Assembly: GCA_965228615.1 (NCBI GenBank)
Contig: CBDDHT010000004.1
Span: forward strand, 3,100,001-3,164,000
DNA from: CBDDHT01 sp965228615
GTDB lineage: Bacteria; Pseudomonadota; Alphaproteobacteria; Rhizobiales; Methyloligellaceae
Direction of reading: 5' to 3'
Length of the DNA: 64,000 nt
In this document: positions 43,448-51,900 of the stretch, in pieces
Layout: the number at the start of each line of letters is the position of its first letter
How positions within the stretch are numbered: position 1 is the stretch's first letter
The notes under the pieces: generated by a model
The model's database searches: none
The model's input: the letters and a program-made list of their open reading frames with translations, nothing else
Told to the model about the DNA's origin: nothing
Translations under genes and position numbers: made by a program

Positions 43448-43948
43448 TTAAACAGCAACCTTTTCTTTGGTTGTTTCTTTGTGACGGTCAGTGGAGGCCT
43501 TCGTTGCGCGCTGTGAGAGCGAGGCACCCTTACCAGACCGAGCATCCGAGGAATTGGCATCGTCCTTTGGTGGCATCAGAACGATCTCACCCGACAAATG
43601 CTGGCGATTTGACATGTAGATAGTCAAACCGCCTCCGCTTTTGTGCCAGTAGGCTTTCGCGGAAAAATGCCAATCCTTCTGCCTCCCGATTTCATCAACC
43701 ATGTAGACGTAGAAGTCAGGTCGATTGTCGTCTCCAGACCGTAACGTCTGCCCTGGAGCACTGTCTTTGTCCGGAGGGAATAGTACGATCTCGCCAGAGA
43801 TATTCTGACGTGCTGACATGTAGATGGTGATACCATCGCCTCGGCCATGCCGATAAGCGTCAGCAACCTTGTACCAGTCATCTTTGCCCCGATCTCCCTT
43901 ATCGATGAGATATACCTCGAAGTCCGGGGTTTTCTGTTCGTTTGCCAT
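43448..43948 (-). CDS. Tandem-repeat small-domain protein (two copies)
   Basis: 166 residues built from two homologous ~50-residue units, DFEVYLIDKGDRGKDDWYKV...ITIYMSARQNISGEIVLFPP and DFYVYMVDEIGRQKDWHFSA...LTIYMSNRQHLSGEIVLMPP, plus a basic, disordered tail. The unit resembles short beta-rich proteins of plasmid backbones ending in 'LPxxGxLVLFP'. AAGGAG precedes the ATG. It has its own terminator. It may bind nucleic acid or assist conjugation, but no function is known to me. Confidence 0.65.
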   Translation of the reverse strand: MANEQKTPDFEVYLIDKGDRGKDDWYKVADAYRHGRGDGITIYMSARQNISGEIVLFPPDKDSAPGQTLRSGDDNRPDFYVYMVDEIGRQKDWHFSAKAYWHKSGGGLTIYMSNRQHLSGEIVLMPPKDDANSSDARSGKGASLSQRATKASTDRHKETTKEKVAV

Positions 43949-44114
43949 TGCAAACTCCTTTGGTTGTCTACTACCAACGCACCACGACAGTCGTTGGTTC
44001 AGATCACCAAAAGAGCTTCGCGATCATATATTTTGGAGAGGATTAAAGACTGCCCGAATTATATAACATAAGGGTATAAACACAAGGCAGCACAATAGTG
44101 CAAACCAGCCATAT

Positions 44115-44142
44115 AAAAAGTCGTCACTAAAGGTGACGACTT
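44115..44142 (-). terminator. Rho-independent terminator (minus strand)
   Basis: AAGTCGTCAC/GTGACGACTT, a perfect 10-bp stem, followed on the minus strand by T residues. It lies 27 bases after the stop of the 44169-44729 gene. Confidence 0.82.
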
Positions 44143-44168
44143 ATCTTTTCATACGAGACCGCCTCTCA

Positions 44169-44729
44169 CTAGGCAGCTTCATGCTCTTCAGGTCGATCTA
44201 CCTTAGAACGGCCACTGCGACCTGCTTTCGGTACATCAGCCCCACTGGTAGTCGGTGCTGAAATTCTACGACCTACCTCTTTTGGAAAAAAGAGACGCAC
44301 TTCGTTAGAAAACGGGAGTCCATTGAGATCTATGTCCCAACCAATCCCATCCTCTCTACGGTATACGTAGCCAATGAGAGGGAACTTCGGGCGGCCGCCA
44401 TTGTTTCCATCCCGAGGGTATTTCAGCCATTTCGCAACCAATTCTGGCTTCTTGAAATCATCTATCTCATACGGCCATAGCTGCTCAAGGGAACCAATAC
44501 GGGTGCCGTGTGAATCTTTCGGCAGAACGACACGAAGCCGCTCATCTAGCGGTAGAGCGTCAAGATCAATGTTGATACCAACAGGCGGTCTATCTGGGTC
44601 ACGTACCCACGCCCTGCCAATTTCTTTCCATTTCTCGCGTGAGAAGCCCCTGGCATTTCTTGGTACTTTTAAACCGTAGACCAGCAAGGGAGCGTCAGGC
44701 TTCTGTTTGCCAGAGCTTTTGGGCATCAT
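44169..44729 (-). CDS. Tandem-repeat small-domain protein, distant paralogue of 43448-43948
   Basis: 186 residues with two related units that end INIDLDALPLDERLRVVLPK and WDIDLNGLPFSNEVRLFFPK, joined by a polar stretch and ending in a basic tail. The endings match the pattern of the neighbouring 166-residue protein (beta strand, L/I, G/D, R/E, LVLFP-like strand). AAGGAGGG precedes the double ATG. Both proteins look like duplicated versions of a domain usually found singly in plasmid-encoded proteins. Function unknown. Confidence 0.6.
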   Translation of the reverse strand: MMPKSSGKQKPDAPLLVYGLKVPRNARGFSREKWKEIGRAWVRDPDRPPVGINIDLDALPLDERLRVVLPKDSHGTRIGSLEQLWPYEIDDFKKPELVAKWLKYPRDGNNGGRPKFPLIGYVYRREDGIGWDIDLNGLPFSNEVRLFFPKEVGRRISAPTTSGADVPKAGRSGRSKVDRPEEHEAA

Positions 44730-45625
44730 GCCCTCCTTTCAATATATGATTAGATTGCGGTTGATGGTGACACATCAAAACCATCGCTCCGGAATTATAC
44801 CAAACGTATCCTGCATCCATAGGTCGGCACAACTATCTAAAGCCGACAAATTCACTGTGGATAATTGGCAATTACCGGGTATATGCCCGTTCAAAATAGG
44901 AAATGAAGGGAATTTGGAAGAAACACGGCACATGGGCGAAAATCAGTCTTCAAAAAAGTAGTTCGCTACGACACTTTCAAAGTAGCCCGAGTAACCCAAT
45001 AAGCCTTATTTCTCGGTGTCTGGGGCAATTCCGCCGTCGGTCGCTAACGCGCCCGACCGCACTGCTTCCTTCCGCCCAAAATTGAATTCTAAGTTCAAAA
45101 TAGGCGGAACAAGGCCTGGCATGTAAATCGCAGAGCAATTTACCTGACCAGGCGGAAGGAGTGCGGTCGGGCGAGCTTCGCTTTCCCGACGGCGCATCTA
45201 TTCCAGAGGTCGAGGTACCAATTCCTGAAGGCTCTTTATTCCACACACAGAATCGCTGATTACACAACACAGAGGTAGATCAATCCGAGTAGGGGAGTGA
45301 AAATTGTCCACAGATGGCTCTGGATAAGATGTTGATATAATACGGGAAACCCATTTGCTTAAACCGTCTTTGATACGCCATAGGCGGTTGCGACACCATG
45401 CCGACAGAAACCATTATGTGTTTCGAGTTCTACATCGGTAGACCTGCGTTGGCCACTCAGAGTGATCACCAGCCTAGATCAATAGGCGATTGCTTAGATA
45501 CTAACTTTCTCTAACTCACTAGGTCTTAGAGACCAGTCGATCAATGTCGGCTTTATTAAGCATACGAGCCTAGTTGATCAATCTGCGATCACCTATTCTG
45601 CTGTCGTCGCTGCCACCTGTGGCCT
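44730..45625. other. Structured non-coding gap
   Basis: About 900 bases without a supported gene. It contains a perfect DnaA-box-like TGTGGATAA (44856-44864), the multi-stem element at 45032-45194 and a TATAAT box near 45335. The region directly upstream of the TraG-like gene could hold a replication or transfer origin; this is inferred from position only. Confidence 0.45.
45032..45194. ncRNA. Candidate multi-stem structured RNA or palindromic element
   Basis: Nested perfect stems occur over 163 bases: CGCCGTCGG (45032-45040) with 45186-45194, a 14-bp stem CGCCCGACCGCACT (45050-45063) with 45160-45173, then CCTTCCGCC (45068-45076) with 45151-45159. Inner hairpins are TTGAA/TTCAA and GTAAAT/ATTTAC. 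The layout is that of a branched RNA or a miniature inverted-repeat element. It has no coding capacity, and the direction of transcription is unknown. Confidence 0.55.
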
Positions 45626-47389
45626 ATGAAAGCCCACAACGTCTGCACTCAAATTGGCATTGATGCCACCTGGAACGATCGGTGTATTCCGATTGAACTC
45701 TGCCCGGACCAACTTCAAAATGGTCTCTACATGGCCGGAGCTTCTGGATCTGGAAAGACTACCGCCCAGGAACACAACATCATCCACAAGGCACTCACCG
45801 GGGAGGGTTTTGCCGTACTGGACTTTCATGGGGATCTAATCAAACGATTGTTGGAACTCATGCCCCGGCACCGTACCCCTGATGTCGTTTTCGTAAACCC
45901 GGCAGACCTACAGTTCGCCGTAAGCATGAATCCCTTCCATGACATAAAGAAGGAAGATCGCGATACCGCTGCCTCCAACCTACTCAGTGTTTTCAAATCA
46001 ATTTGGGACCCGAAGGAGGGTACGTCTAGTTGGGGACCTCAGCTAGAACAAATTCTGGAAAATTCTATTCGCTGTTGCATGGATGTACCGGGTGCCAGTT
46101 TCCTGACCATCTTAAAGATGCTCACTCGCACAAAACATCCTTCCGGTATCAGTTACCGAGACTACGTGCTCTCGCATGTTACCGATCCGGTCTTACCGAC
46201 CTTTTGGTCGGGTGAATTTCAAGTATGGCCTGAAAGAGAGCAAGCCCAAGCTATCCGGTCAGTGACAAACAAGCTCAGACGATTTGTAAGCACCGATGCG
46301 GCACGCAATATCCTCTGTCAAAGTACCAGTAGAATTTCTCTCAAACAGATTGTCGATGGCAGAAAAATACTTTTGATAGATCTCTCGAAGGGGACGCTGG
46401 GTGAAGAAAACTCGCAACTGTTCGCTTCACTCATAACCGCCCGTATCTTTCATGAGGTGATGAGCCGGGTGAAAACGACAAGCCCTGAGCAACGAGTACC
46501 GTTCCACCTCTTTCTTGATGAATTTCAAAATGTTCGTACCGACGCCACTGCACATATTCTCAGTGAAGCGCGCAAGATGAAGCTGAGCATGTATCTCTCT
46601 CATCAATTTACCGAGCAAATCTCTAAACACATTACCGCTGCGGTTCACGGTAACATCCAGACGACAATGGTTTTTCCAATCGGTGGTCGTGATGTGCGTG
46701 AACTCTCAGAGCCTTTGGCTAAGGTGCTTCTCGATATCAAATCGAAATCAACTCTCCAAAACCCAGCGGATGTCTACGACGGCCCCGAGGACTACGCTAC
46801 GGCTCTAGCAGTGGCCAAACATAAACTCTCAACTATTCCTCACCGGCACGCATTGCTTTGGACGAAAAAGAACGGCAAACCCGTCTTTCACGAAGTCAAA
46901 GCCAACCCACCGTTGGATAATTGCAATGCCTTCCAACCTGAACGCACGATTGCCTGTTCACGTCGATACTTTGGACGCCCTACCCATAAGATCAGAAAGG
47001 AGGTTCGCAAGTCATTGGCTGACTGTTCTGATGATCCCAATCTTGCACCACCAAAGCAGAAGGAGCGTCCGCCTAACGTAGTCATTCGTGATGATGGCCA
47101 TCAAATCTATTTCACCAAAGCATTCTGCCAGAAGCACGCCATATCGAACGATACCTATGTCCGCGTTGCTATATCAGAACAAACCCAAGCAGTCGGTTTT
47201 CAACTCTTCAATGCCAAAACTGACAAGGGCAAGCGCCTCACCCACACGAAAAATGCAGGGGCTAATTTGGATACGCACAAGCTTTCTCTGCGTGTCCGGC
47301 AATTCATTAAAAGCCGACCAGGTAAATACACCCCGACTCCACAGGCCATTAACGGCAGAGACTATTTGGTTATCAATCTCAAACGATAA
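45626..47389 (+). CDS. TraG/VirD4-like conjugation coupling ATPase
   Basis: 587 residues. Walker A is GASGSGKTT (Lys44) and Walker B is HLFLDEFQ (Asp298, Glu299), with the TraM-recognition-type segment following (LSEARKMKLSMYLSHQF). Such proteins are hexameric DNA pumps that bring a relaxase-bound strand to a type IV secretion channel. No N-terminal membrane helices are visible, so it resembles the soluble type found in Gram-positive and candidate-phyla elements. The C-terminal ~170 residues are an unassigned basic extension. It is followed five bases later by a replication-relaxation-type gene, a common pairing. Confidence 0.82.
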   Translation: MKAHNVCTQIGIDATWNDRCIPIELCPDQLQNGLYMAGASGSGKTTAQEHNIIHKALTGEGFAVLDFHGDLIKRLLELMPRHRTPDVVFVNPADLQFAVSMNPFHDIKKEDRDTAASNLLSVFKSIWDPKEGTSSWGPQLEQILENSIRCCMDVPGASFLTILKMLTRTKHPSGISYRDYVLSHVTDPVLPTFWSGEFQVWPEREQAQAIRSVTNKLRRFVSTDAARNILCQSTSRISLKQIVDGRKILLIDLSKGTLGEENSQLFASLITARIFHEVMSRVKTTSPEQRVPFHLFLDEFQNVRTDATAHILSEARKMKLSMYLSHQFTEQISKHITAAVHGNIQTTMVFPIGGRDVRELSEPLAKVLLDIKSKSTLQNPADVYDGPEDYATALAVAKHKLSTIPHRHALLWTKKNGKPVFHEVKANPPLDNCNAFQPERTIACSRRYFGRPTHKIRKEVRKSLADCSDDPNLAPPKQKERPPNVVIRDDGHQIYFTKAFCQKHAISNDTYVRVAISEQTQAVGFQLFNAKTDKGKRLTHTKNAGANLDTHKLSLRVRQFIKSRPGKYTPTPQAINGRDYLVINLKR

Positions 47390-47393
47390 CCTT

Positions 47394-48452
47394 ATGACCA
47401 CCTACTCAAAACCCGATGATGATCGCATCTATCTGTTGCTCTACCACTACCGCATGATGACGCTCTATCAGTTGGCTGCTTTTCTGCACAGAGATCCAGA
47501 TACCGTCGCTAAGCGAATCCGGAAACTCATATCAGCCGGTATGTTGGCCGCTCCGGATTTTCAACAGCATCACCCAAACTACACCCCACAGGACTACCAA
47601 CCACTGAGACAGGTGTATGACGCCTCATGCCCTAAGACCGGAAAACATGGTCATGCTCAAAAATGGCTCAATAAAAACACTTTTCCAGATATTTTCGCTA
47701 TCACTCGCCAGTGTGCAGATTATCTTAAGCATGAATACGAGCTCCCGGTGAGTAATACCCGTTACGACTGGAATAATAGCCAATACTCAGATTACTATAA
47801 GCTCAAGCACACCATTCAAATTCCAGACTGTTTTCTCTATCTCCAGCATCATATCGCTAACGAACCTGGTCTTGAGCTAACCCACGGCCCCGATCTCACC
47901 GAAGATCCACATATCAAGTTCAAGGTGTTTTATAAGCTGGGCTTGGAAAGCAAGACCTATCACCATAGTCCTGATGGCTTCTATGCTGCCGAACGTATCG
48001 GCTATCCAAAGCGTTACGGCTTCCTAGAAAAAGACCGTGGTTCTATGCCGATTTATCGAAGTACCCTTGCTCAATCTTCCATCGCCAGAAAATACCGGCT
48101 CTATGACCAGTTGGCCTATGTTCGCCAACATAAGTCCAAGATGCAGATTGATGATTTTGATGTGCTTTTCGTCACGACGACCCCTAAACGAACACGAAAT
48201 ATGATTGAGCGTTTGGAGACGATGCCTGAGATCAGAAACCCTGGTCGATTTCTCCATACCAATACAGAGGTACTCAAACACGCCAGCCCTTTCGAACCCA
48301 TCTGTTACAAGGCATTTGAAGCTGATCCGGTACCCCTTCCGCTTATGCCTGATGAGGCTGTACCACTCCATATCCCTGATCTCATACCGGAACCACCTGA
48401 GCCGCCAGACACGGGGCTACCAGCTCTGGAAGGGGACTGGGCTTTCGCTTAA
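47394..48452 (+). CDS. Replication-relaxation-type winged-helix protein
   Basis: 352 residues. The N-terminal winged helix (YHYRMMTLYQLAAFLHRDPD, VAKRIRKLISAGML) is followed by a region with HTIQIPDCFLYLQHH and YAAERIGYPKRYG, the layout of the replication-relaxation family found beside conjugation ATPases. The family is thought to take part in plasmid replication or strand processing, but direct evidence is limited. The ATG is five bases after the upstream stop, so the pair is an operon. The C-terminus is Pro- and Glu-rich. Confidence 0.75.
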   Translation: MTTYSKPDDDRIYLLLYHYRMMTLYQLAAFLHRDPDTVAKRIRKLISAGMLAAPDFQQHHPNYTPQDYQPLRQVYDASCPKTGKHGHAQKWLNKNTFPDIFAITRQCADYLKHEYELPVSNTRYDWNNSQYSDYYKLKHTIQIPDCFLYLQHHIANEPGLELTHGPDLTEDPHIKFKVFYKLGLESKTYHHSPDGFYAAERIGYPKRYGFLEKDRGSMPIYRSTLAQSSIARKYRLYDQLAYVRQHKSKMQIDDFDVLFVTTTPKRTRNMIERLETMPEIRNPGRFLHTNTEVLKHASPFEPICYKAFEADPVPLPLMPDEAVPLHIPDLIPEPPEPPDTGLPALEGDWAFA

Positions 48453-48509
48453 TTCCGCAGCCAGTCGGCTGTGCTGGGGTATACTATAGATTACAAAAAA
48501 ATTCGTCTG

Positions 48510-48564
48510 CTCTACGAAGCTACCAAGACCCATTTGCTTAATTAGGATTGGCAGCTTCGTAGAG
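48510..48564. repeat. 12-bp perfect inverted repeat
   Basis: CTCTACGAAGCT (48510-48521) and AGCTTCGTAGAG (48553-48564) with a 31-base spacer. The spacing suits protein-bound half sites or an RNA stem. There is no T tract. Confidence 0.6.
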
Positions 48565-48664
48565 TTTACGAACACTTGTCCTGTGTGAAATAGAGAGAGA
48601 TAAGACGTGTTTTTATTATACCATTTACATTAAGAATCGCAACCCGACCGTTTCCCTCAAAGGT

Positions 48665-48780
48665 CTGGCTTGTCAAAGCCAGGGTGGGGGACTGGAGCAT
48701 CATCGCAAGGGAATAGTGCCAGGGCTACGGCAGCCCCTGCCCTGGCTGTGAGGGGGTACCTCGGCAAGGCTCGAAAGCCT
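48665..48780. ncRNA. Candidate structured RNA element, copy 1
   Basis: Three hairpins in order: CTGGCTT/AAGCCAG (48665-48682), GCCAGGGC/GCCCTGGC with a 13-base loop (48718-48746), and AGGCT-CGAA-AGCCT (48767-48780), with GGGGGTAC between the last two. The last two hairpins and their linker recur at 49223-49282 with compensatory base changes, which argues for a conserved RNA or DNA fold. Confidence 0.55.
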
Positions 48781-48865
48781 CGCCTCCTGCCACAACCAAA
48801 CTCCTCTATCACATAATGCTCACACGGCCATCGTGCTGCCAGTGGGGGAGTGAGATACCCACTGC

Positions 48866-49201
48866 CTATGCCCGTACTTCATCATCGTCAGCTGCCATTG
48901 CTCTGAGCTTTTCCATGAGTTCGGCCAGGCCAACGAGAAACCACTCCATGAACTTTTCAATTTTGACCAGCCGGGCTTTCACATCGGCCGCATAGTCAGG
49001 ATCAATGTCGGCTTCCTTCATTGCTTCTTGCAGATCCACATTGAGCTGTGCAACGGCCTCTATCTCAACCACACTCTGCGCCAGAAACTTCTCGTCTCGC
49101 ATCTCAACGCTCTTCTGACAAAGCTCTTTACCTGCGCTGATGTGATCAAGCATTTTGGCTATGACTGGCTCGATGTCTATCGATGTCAGAATTTCAGCCA
49201 T
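48866..49201 (-). CDS. Hypothetical coiled-coil protein between structured repeats
   Basis: 111 residues, acidic and helical (IDIEPVIAKMLDHISAGKEL; VVEIEAVAQLNVDLQEAMKE), likely a coiled coil. The ATG at 49201 has GGTGGGG upstream. The gene is bracketed by two copies of a hairpin element, one 22 bases upstream of its start and one downstream of its stop. Not recognised. Confidence 0.58.
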   Translation of the reverse strand: MAEILTSIDIEPVIAKMLDHISAGKELCQKSVEMRDEKFLAQSVVEIEAVAQLNVDLQEAMKEADIDPDYAADVKARLVKIEKFMEWFLVGLAELMEKLRAMAADDDEVRA

Positions 49202-49222
49202 GCCTATCCCCACCTGTAATTG

Positions 49223-49282
49223 ACCAGGGTTATGGCAACCCCGACCCTGGTAACGGGGGTACAGTACCGAGGCTCGAAAGCC
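49223..49282. ncRNA. Candidate structured RNA element, copy 2
   Basis: ACCAGGGT/ACCCTGGT with a 13-base loop (49223-49251), then GGGGGTAC, then GGCT-CGAA-AGCC (49271-49282). Compared with copy 1, the first and last stem pairs change from G-C to A-T and from C-G to T-A, so pairing is kept. Confidence 0.55.
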
Positions 49283-49485
49283 CCAGTCTTTGCCGATAAA
49301 TCAAACCGCCGCGCGATCCAAATGAGACCATGGAAAGGCCATCTATCTTTGGGGCATGATCTTGCAAATAGTACGCACACGCAAGGCCGCTCAGAGGACC
49401 AAAATTCTGGTCCTTGGCCACAAATTTCCTAGCTCAATTCGCCCAATCTGTTATAGAGAACGAATCGAGAACAAACAAGTAGGGG

Positions 49486-49752
49486 ATGATGCCCAGATAC
49501 GCTATACGCCTATGGCCAACCTACACCACAACCGTAGGGCTGATGCGTGATGCACATCTACTGGTCGTTGCTCGCTGTGACGAATGCCACAATCAGTTTC
49601 GAGTGGATCTCGATATCTTGTGTGCGGTCTATGGTAGGGGATATAGCCTTATAAACCGCAGGGGACGATGCAGGCTCTATAATTGCAGCGGCAGCTGCTG
49701 CTTTCTCTACACCACTGGCAAGACCACACCGTTTCGACCGCTGGCCGATTGA
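49486..49752 (+). CDS. Small putative zinc-ribbon protein
   Basis: 88 residues. A CDEC pair (ARCDECHNQFRVDLDILCA) and later RRGRCRLYNCSGSCCFLY suggest a small zinc ribbon. The run WPTYTTTVGLMRDAHLLV is a pattern I associate with short alphaproteobacterial phage or plasmid proteins. AGGGG precedes the double ATG. A nucleic-acid-related role is plausible, but none is established. Confidence 0.6.
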   Translation: MMPRYAIRLWPTYTTTVGLMRDAHLLVVARCDECHNQFRVDLDILCAVYGRGYSLINRRGRCRLYNCSGSCCFLYTTGKTTPFRPLAD

Positions 49753-49791
49753 TCTTTACGGCTTTTGCTCTTTCCCACATATAGATCTGTG

Positions 49792-49815
49792 AAAAAAAAG
49801 CCGCATGGTAGCGGC
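49792..49815 (-). terminator. Rho-independent terminator (minus strand)
   Basis: On the minus strand GCCGC, loop TACCAT, GCGGC is followed by eight T residues. No minus-strand gene ends directly before it, so it probably ends the non-coding transcript proposed at 49792-49995. Confidence 0.82.
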
Positions 49816-49995
49816 GTGCTCACTTGTTCCGTGGGAGCAGGGACGGTGGACGTTCCGACTACATATCCGTCCAAGGTGAGCCTCCAGACATACCCCATGA
49901 TGGAGCGTCAGCGCACTGGACGCTAGATCCAACATGCCTAGGTGGGAGGTGAACACTGTTAGTAGGCCGATTGAACCAAAACTAGGTCCCTCAGC
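49792..49995 (-). ncRNA. Candidate small RNA gene
   Basis: On the minus strand a TATAAT box (50001-50006) is followed by about 200 bases with no good coding frame and a strong terminator at 49792-49815. The preceding minus-strand gene has its own terminator at 50051-50080, so a separate transcript is implied. The -35 region is weak. No match to a known RNA family is apparent. Confidence 0.42.
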
Positions 49996-50050
49996 GGTTG
50001 ATTATAATTGGAGAGAAAGACGTGGCCGTAGTATACCAGACAGCAGACAT

Positions 50051-50080
50051 AAAAACCCCAGCCACTGTAGGCCGAGGTTT
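50051..50080 (-). terminator. Probable terminator (minus strand)
   Basis: An imperfect stem (AAACCTCGGCC with GGCTGGGGTTT on the minus strand) is followed by T residues, 45 bases after the stop of the 50125-50355 gene. Confidence 0.6.
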
Positions 50081-50124
50081 GTGCTTGTATGGTTGGTTTG
50101 AGAGGCCTAACCAGACTGAACGTT

Positions 50125-50355
50125 TTAGCCTTCAAGACGTCGTAGTATTTCAGGCATGATGCAATGCCAGAACGTCGAATCATAAACCGGCTCATTTTTC
50201 TCAAACCGCTCAGGTGCCTCACAGTGAGCCATCCAGAATTTGGCCGTCGCTGCCAGATCACCGTCTGACAGATTTGCAAACACCGCTTTTTTCATTGCTT
50301 CATCAGCTCTAGCAGCGCTGTATTTCTTCCGTACCTCTTCAGGTAGTTTGAACAT
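50125..50355 (-). CDS. Small hypothetical protein
   Basis: 76 residues from the ATG at 50355, which has GGAG upstream. The sequence is helical (LPEEVRKKYSAARADEAMKK; LAATAKFWMAHCEAPERFEK) and ends with FWHCIMPEILRRLEG. No membrane segment. I do not recognise it. It stands alone, with its own terminator. Confidence 0.55.
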   Translation of the reverse strand: MFKLPEEVRKKYSAARADEAMKKAVFANLSDGDLAATAKFWMAHCEAPERFEKNEPVYDSTFWHCIMPEILRRLEG

Positions 50356-50735
50356 ATCGCAACTCCGAATTGGGTTTAACCACACAGCAGCTCAGCCCGT
50401 TCTACCAGACGTGCTGGGATAGAGATTAGACGAGTGATAACATCACCGGGAAAGGGGAGTGGTAAAGACTGTCTCGGAGTATAACACGTATTTGGAGGTC
50501 TACCCTTGCGACTAACCGAGATCGCCCTGGCCTAACAATAATTACTACGGATGGGCTTCAAGCCAATCCTCTAATTCATCGAGAGTTAGGCCGCCATACG
50601 AATGCCTCGTTATCTGGCGTAAGCCTATATGATGAAAATGCTAAATATACTTTCCGCAACAAGTTCTCGCATATTATTAATATATAATCATTACGTATCT
50701 TTATTATATGCTATAAGTATAATATAATACACTTC
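50356..50735. other. AT-rich gap upstream of the secreted Cys-rich gene
   Basis: About 380 bases. It contains an 8-bp inverted repeat (GGCCTAAC 50529-50536, GTTAGGCC 50585-50592) and, on the minus strand, a short start-less protein-like frame ending LTLDELEDWLEAHP that may be a gene remnant. TATAAT at 50723-50728 serves the next gene. Confidence 0.4.
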
Positions 50736-51695
50736 GTGAAATCCAGCATATACATATTTGTCTTTTTTTGCTTACTAAGTCCGGTATTTGTTGCAGCTCA
50801 TCCGGGGAATACCGCTTCAGATGGAAAACACTACTGTAGAACAAATTGTGCTTCTTGGGGCGTTCCTTATGGACAGAGGCACGGACATGGTTATAGCGGA
50901 TATAGTGCCTATTCGGGCTACACCTCCTCTTCTTATACACCCAGCGTCCCTACCTATAAAAGCAACAATGACTGTCCCAGTTATGCCTATGCCTACAGTG
51001 GGAGTTGTTATACCTTGCCTAGTAATGCAAGAAAAAATGCTTTTAGTGGGTTTTCTTGTAATTATGGCTATGAGTCGGTGGACATAGGATTGAGCAAACA
51101 ATGCTTGCCAGACGTAGAGAACGGATACTATATCGGTTCCACTCTTTGGTGCTATGCCGGTTATGAAAAATACTATGGCTCTTGTGTGAAAAAAGAGAGC
51201 ACTAACTATACGGACTACAGTGACTTTTTTGGTGGCTCGAATAATTCTTCAGGAGATACGCTTAGTTCCGATGATCCTTATGCAGGGGAAGAGTTTACTT
51301 ATTACTACCGTTTTGATGAAAGCGATAATGAGATTGACCGGCGTAAAATATCATCCAAATGCAAAATAGATAAGTCGGAAACAGCGGATGCGCCATACTT
51401 TCGAAATGATAATCAATGTTTTTACTGCACTCCTGGGTACATTTCTAACCGTCAGGGAGATAAGTGTTTGGCAATGACGGATGTTTGTACGGACATACTT
51501 GGTCCTAATTCCGAAGTTATCAGTGACGGAAAATGCAAATGTCAAAATGGATACAAAAAGAGTGGGGGAAAGTGCATAAGTAAAAGCACAGCCAGTAATA
51601 ATGTATCCGAAACAGATTTGCCTCAATTTACAATTGATGAATTACTAGAACAAATTGAAAAACTTCAAGGGCAATTGTTAGAAGTGCAGAGTTAA
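50736..51695 (+). CDS. Secreted Cys- and Tyr-rich YHYH-like protein
   Basis: 319 residues starting with GTG at 50736; a TATAAT box ends seven bases upstream and there is no ribosome-binding site, so the message may be leaderless. The signal peptide is about residues 1-20. The mature N-terminus AHPGNTASDGKHYCRTNCAS is the YHYH-type motif common in candidate-phyla and environmental bacteria. About 20 Cys residues follow in EGF-like spacing (CKCQNGYKKSGGKCIS). The C-terminus has a short coiled coil (IDELLEQIEKLQGQLLEVQ). It is probably extracellular and disulfide-rich, possibly adhesive. Function unknown. Confidence 0.72.
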   Translation: MKSSIYIFVFFCLLSPVFVAAHPGNTASDGKHYCRTNCASWGVPYGQRHGHGYSGYSAYSGYTSSSYTPSVPTYKSNNDCPSYAYAYSGSCYTLPSNARKNAFSGFSCNYGYESVDIGLSKQCLPDVENGYYIGSTLWCYAGYEKYYGSCVKKESTNYTDYSDFFGGSNNSSGDTLSSDDPYAGEEFTYYYRFDESDNEIDRRKISSKCKIDKSETADAPYFRNDNQCFYCTPGYISNRQGDKCLAMTDVCTDILGPNSEVISDGKCKCQNGYKKSGGKCISKSTASNNVSETDLPQFTIDELLEQIEKLQGQLLEVQS

Positions 51696-51856
51696 CAATG
51701 AAAAATAGCTGCTCGCTTACGCGTCACATCCATACAAAACTGTGCAAAATCCATCCAACACATATATCAAGATATGCCAATATAAATTACGCACACATCG
51801 TGTTGGCAAAGAACGAATGAATAGCATGTCGTATAAATAATCTATTCAGCCATAAA

Positions 51857-51886
51857 ATATCCCGTCAGAAACTGATGGGTATTTTT
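51857..51886 (+). terminator. Rho-independent terminator
   Basis: CCCGTCAG/CTGATGGG with a three-base loop (AAA), flanked by A/T-rich arms, is followed by five T residues. It lies 160 bases after the YHYH-like gene and could work in both directions. Confidence 0.72.
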
Positions 51887-51900
51887 GTCGCCCAACTATT

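Larger units (their letters stand above)
48453..48865. other. Gap with several inverted repeats
   Basis: No gene. It holds the 12-bp inverted repeat at 48510-48564 and the multi-hairpin element at 48665-48780, described separately. A TATACT box lies near 48480. Confidence 0.5.

Noticed and set aside
50530..50591. tRNA-like fold closed by GCCTAAC/GTTAGGC
   Set aside because: Only 62 bases, and D, anticodon and T arms cannot be formed; a minus-strand coding remnant explains the sequence better.
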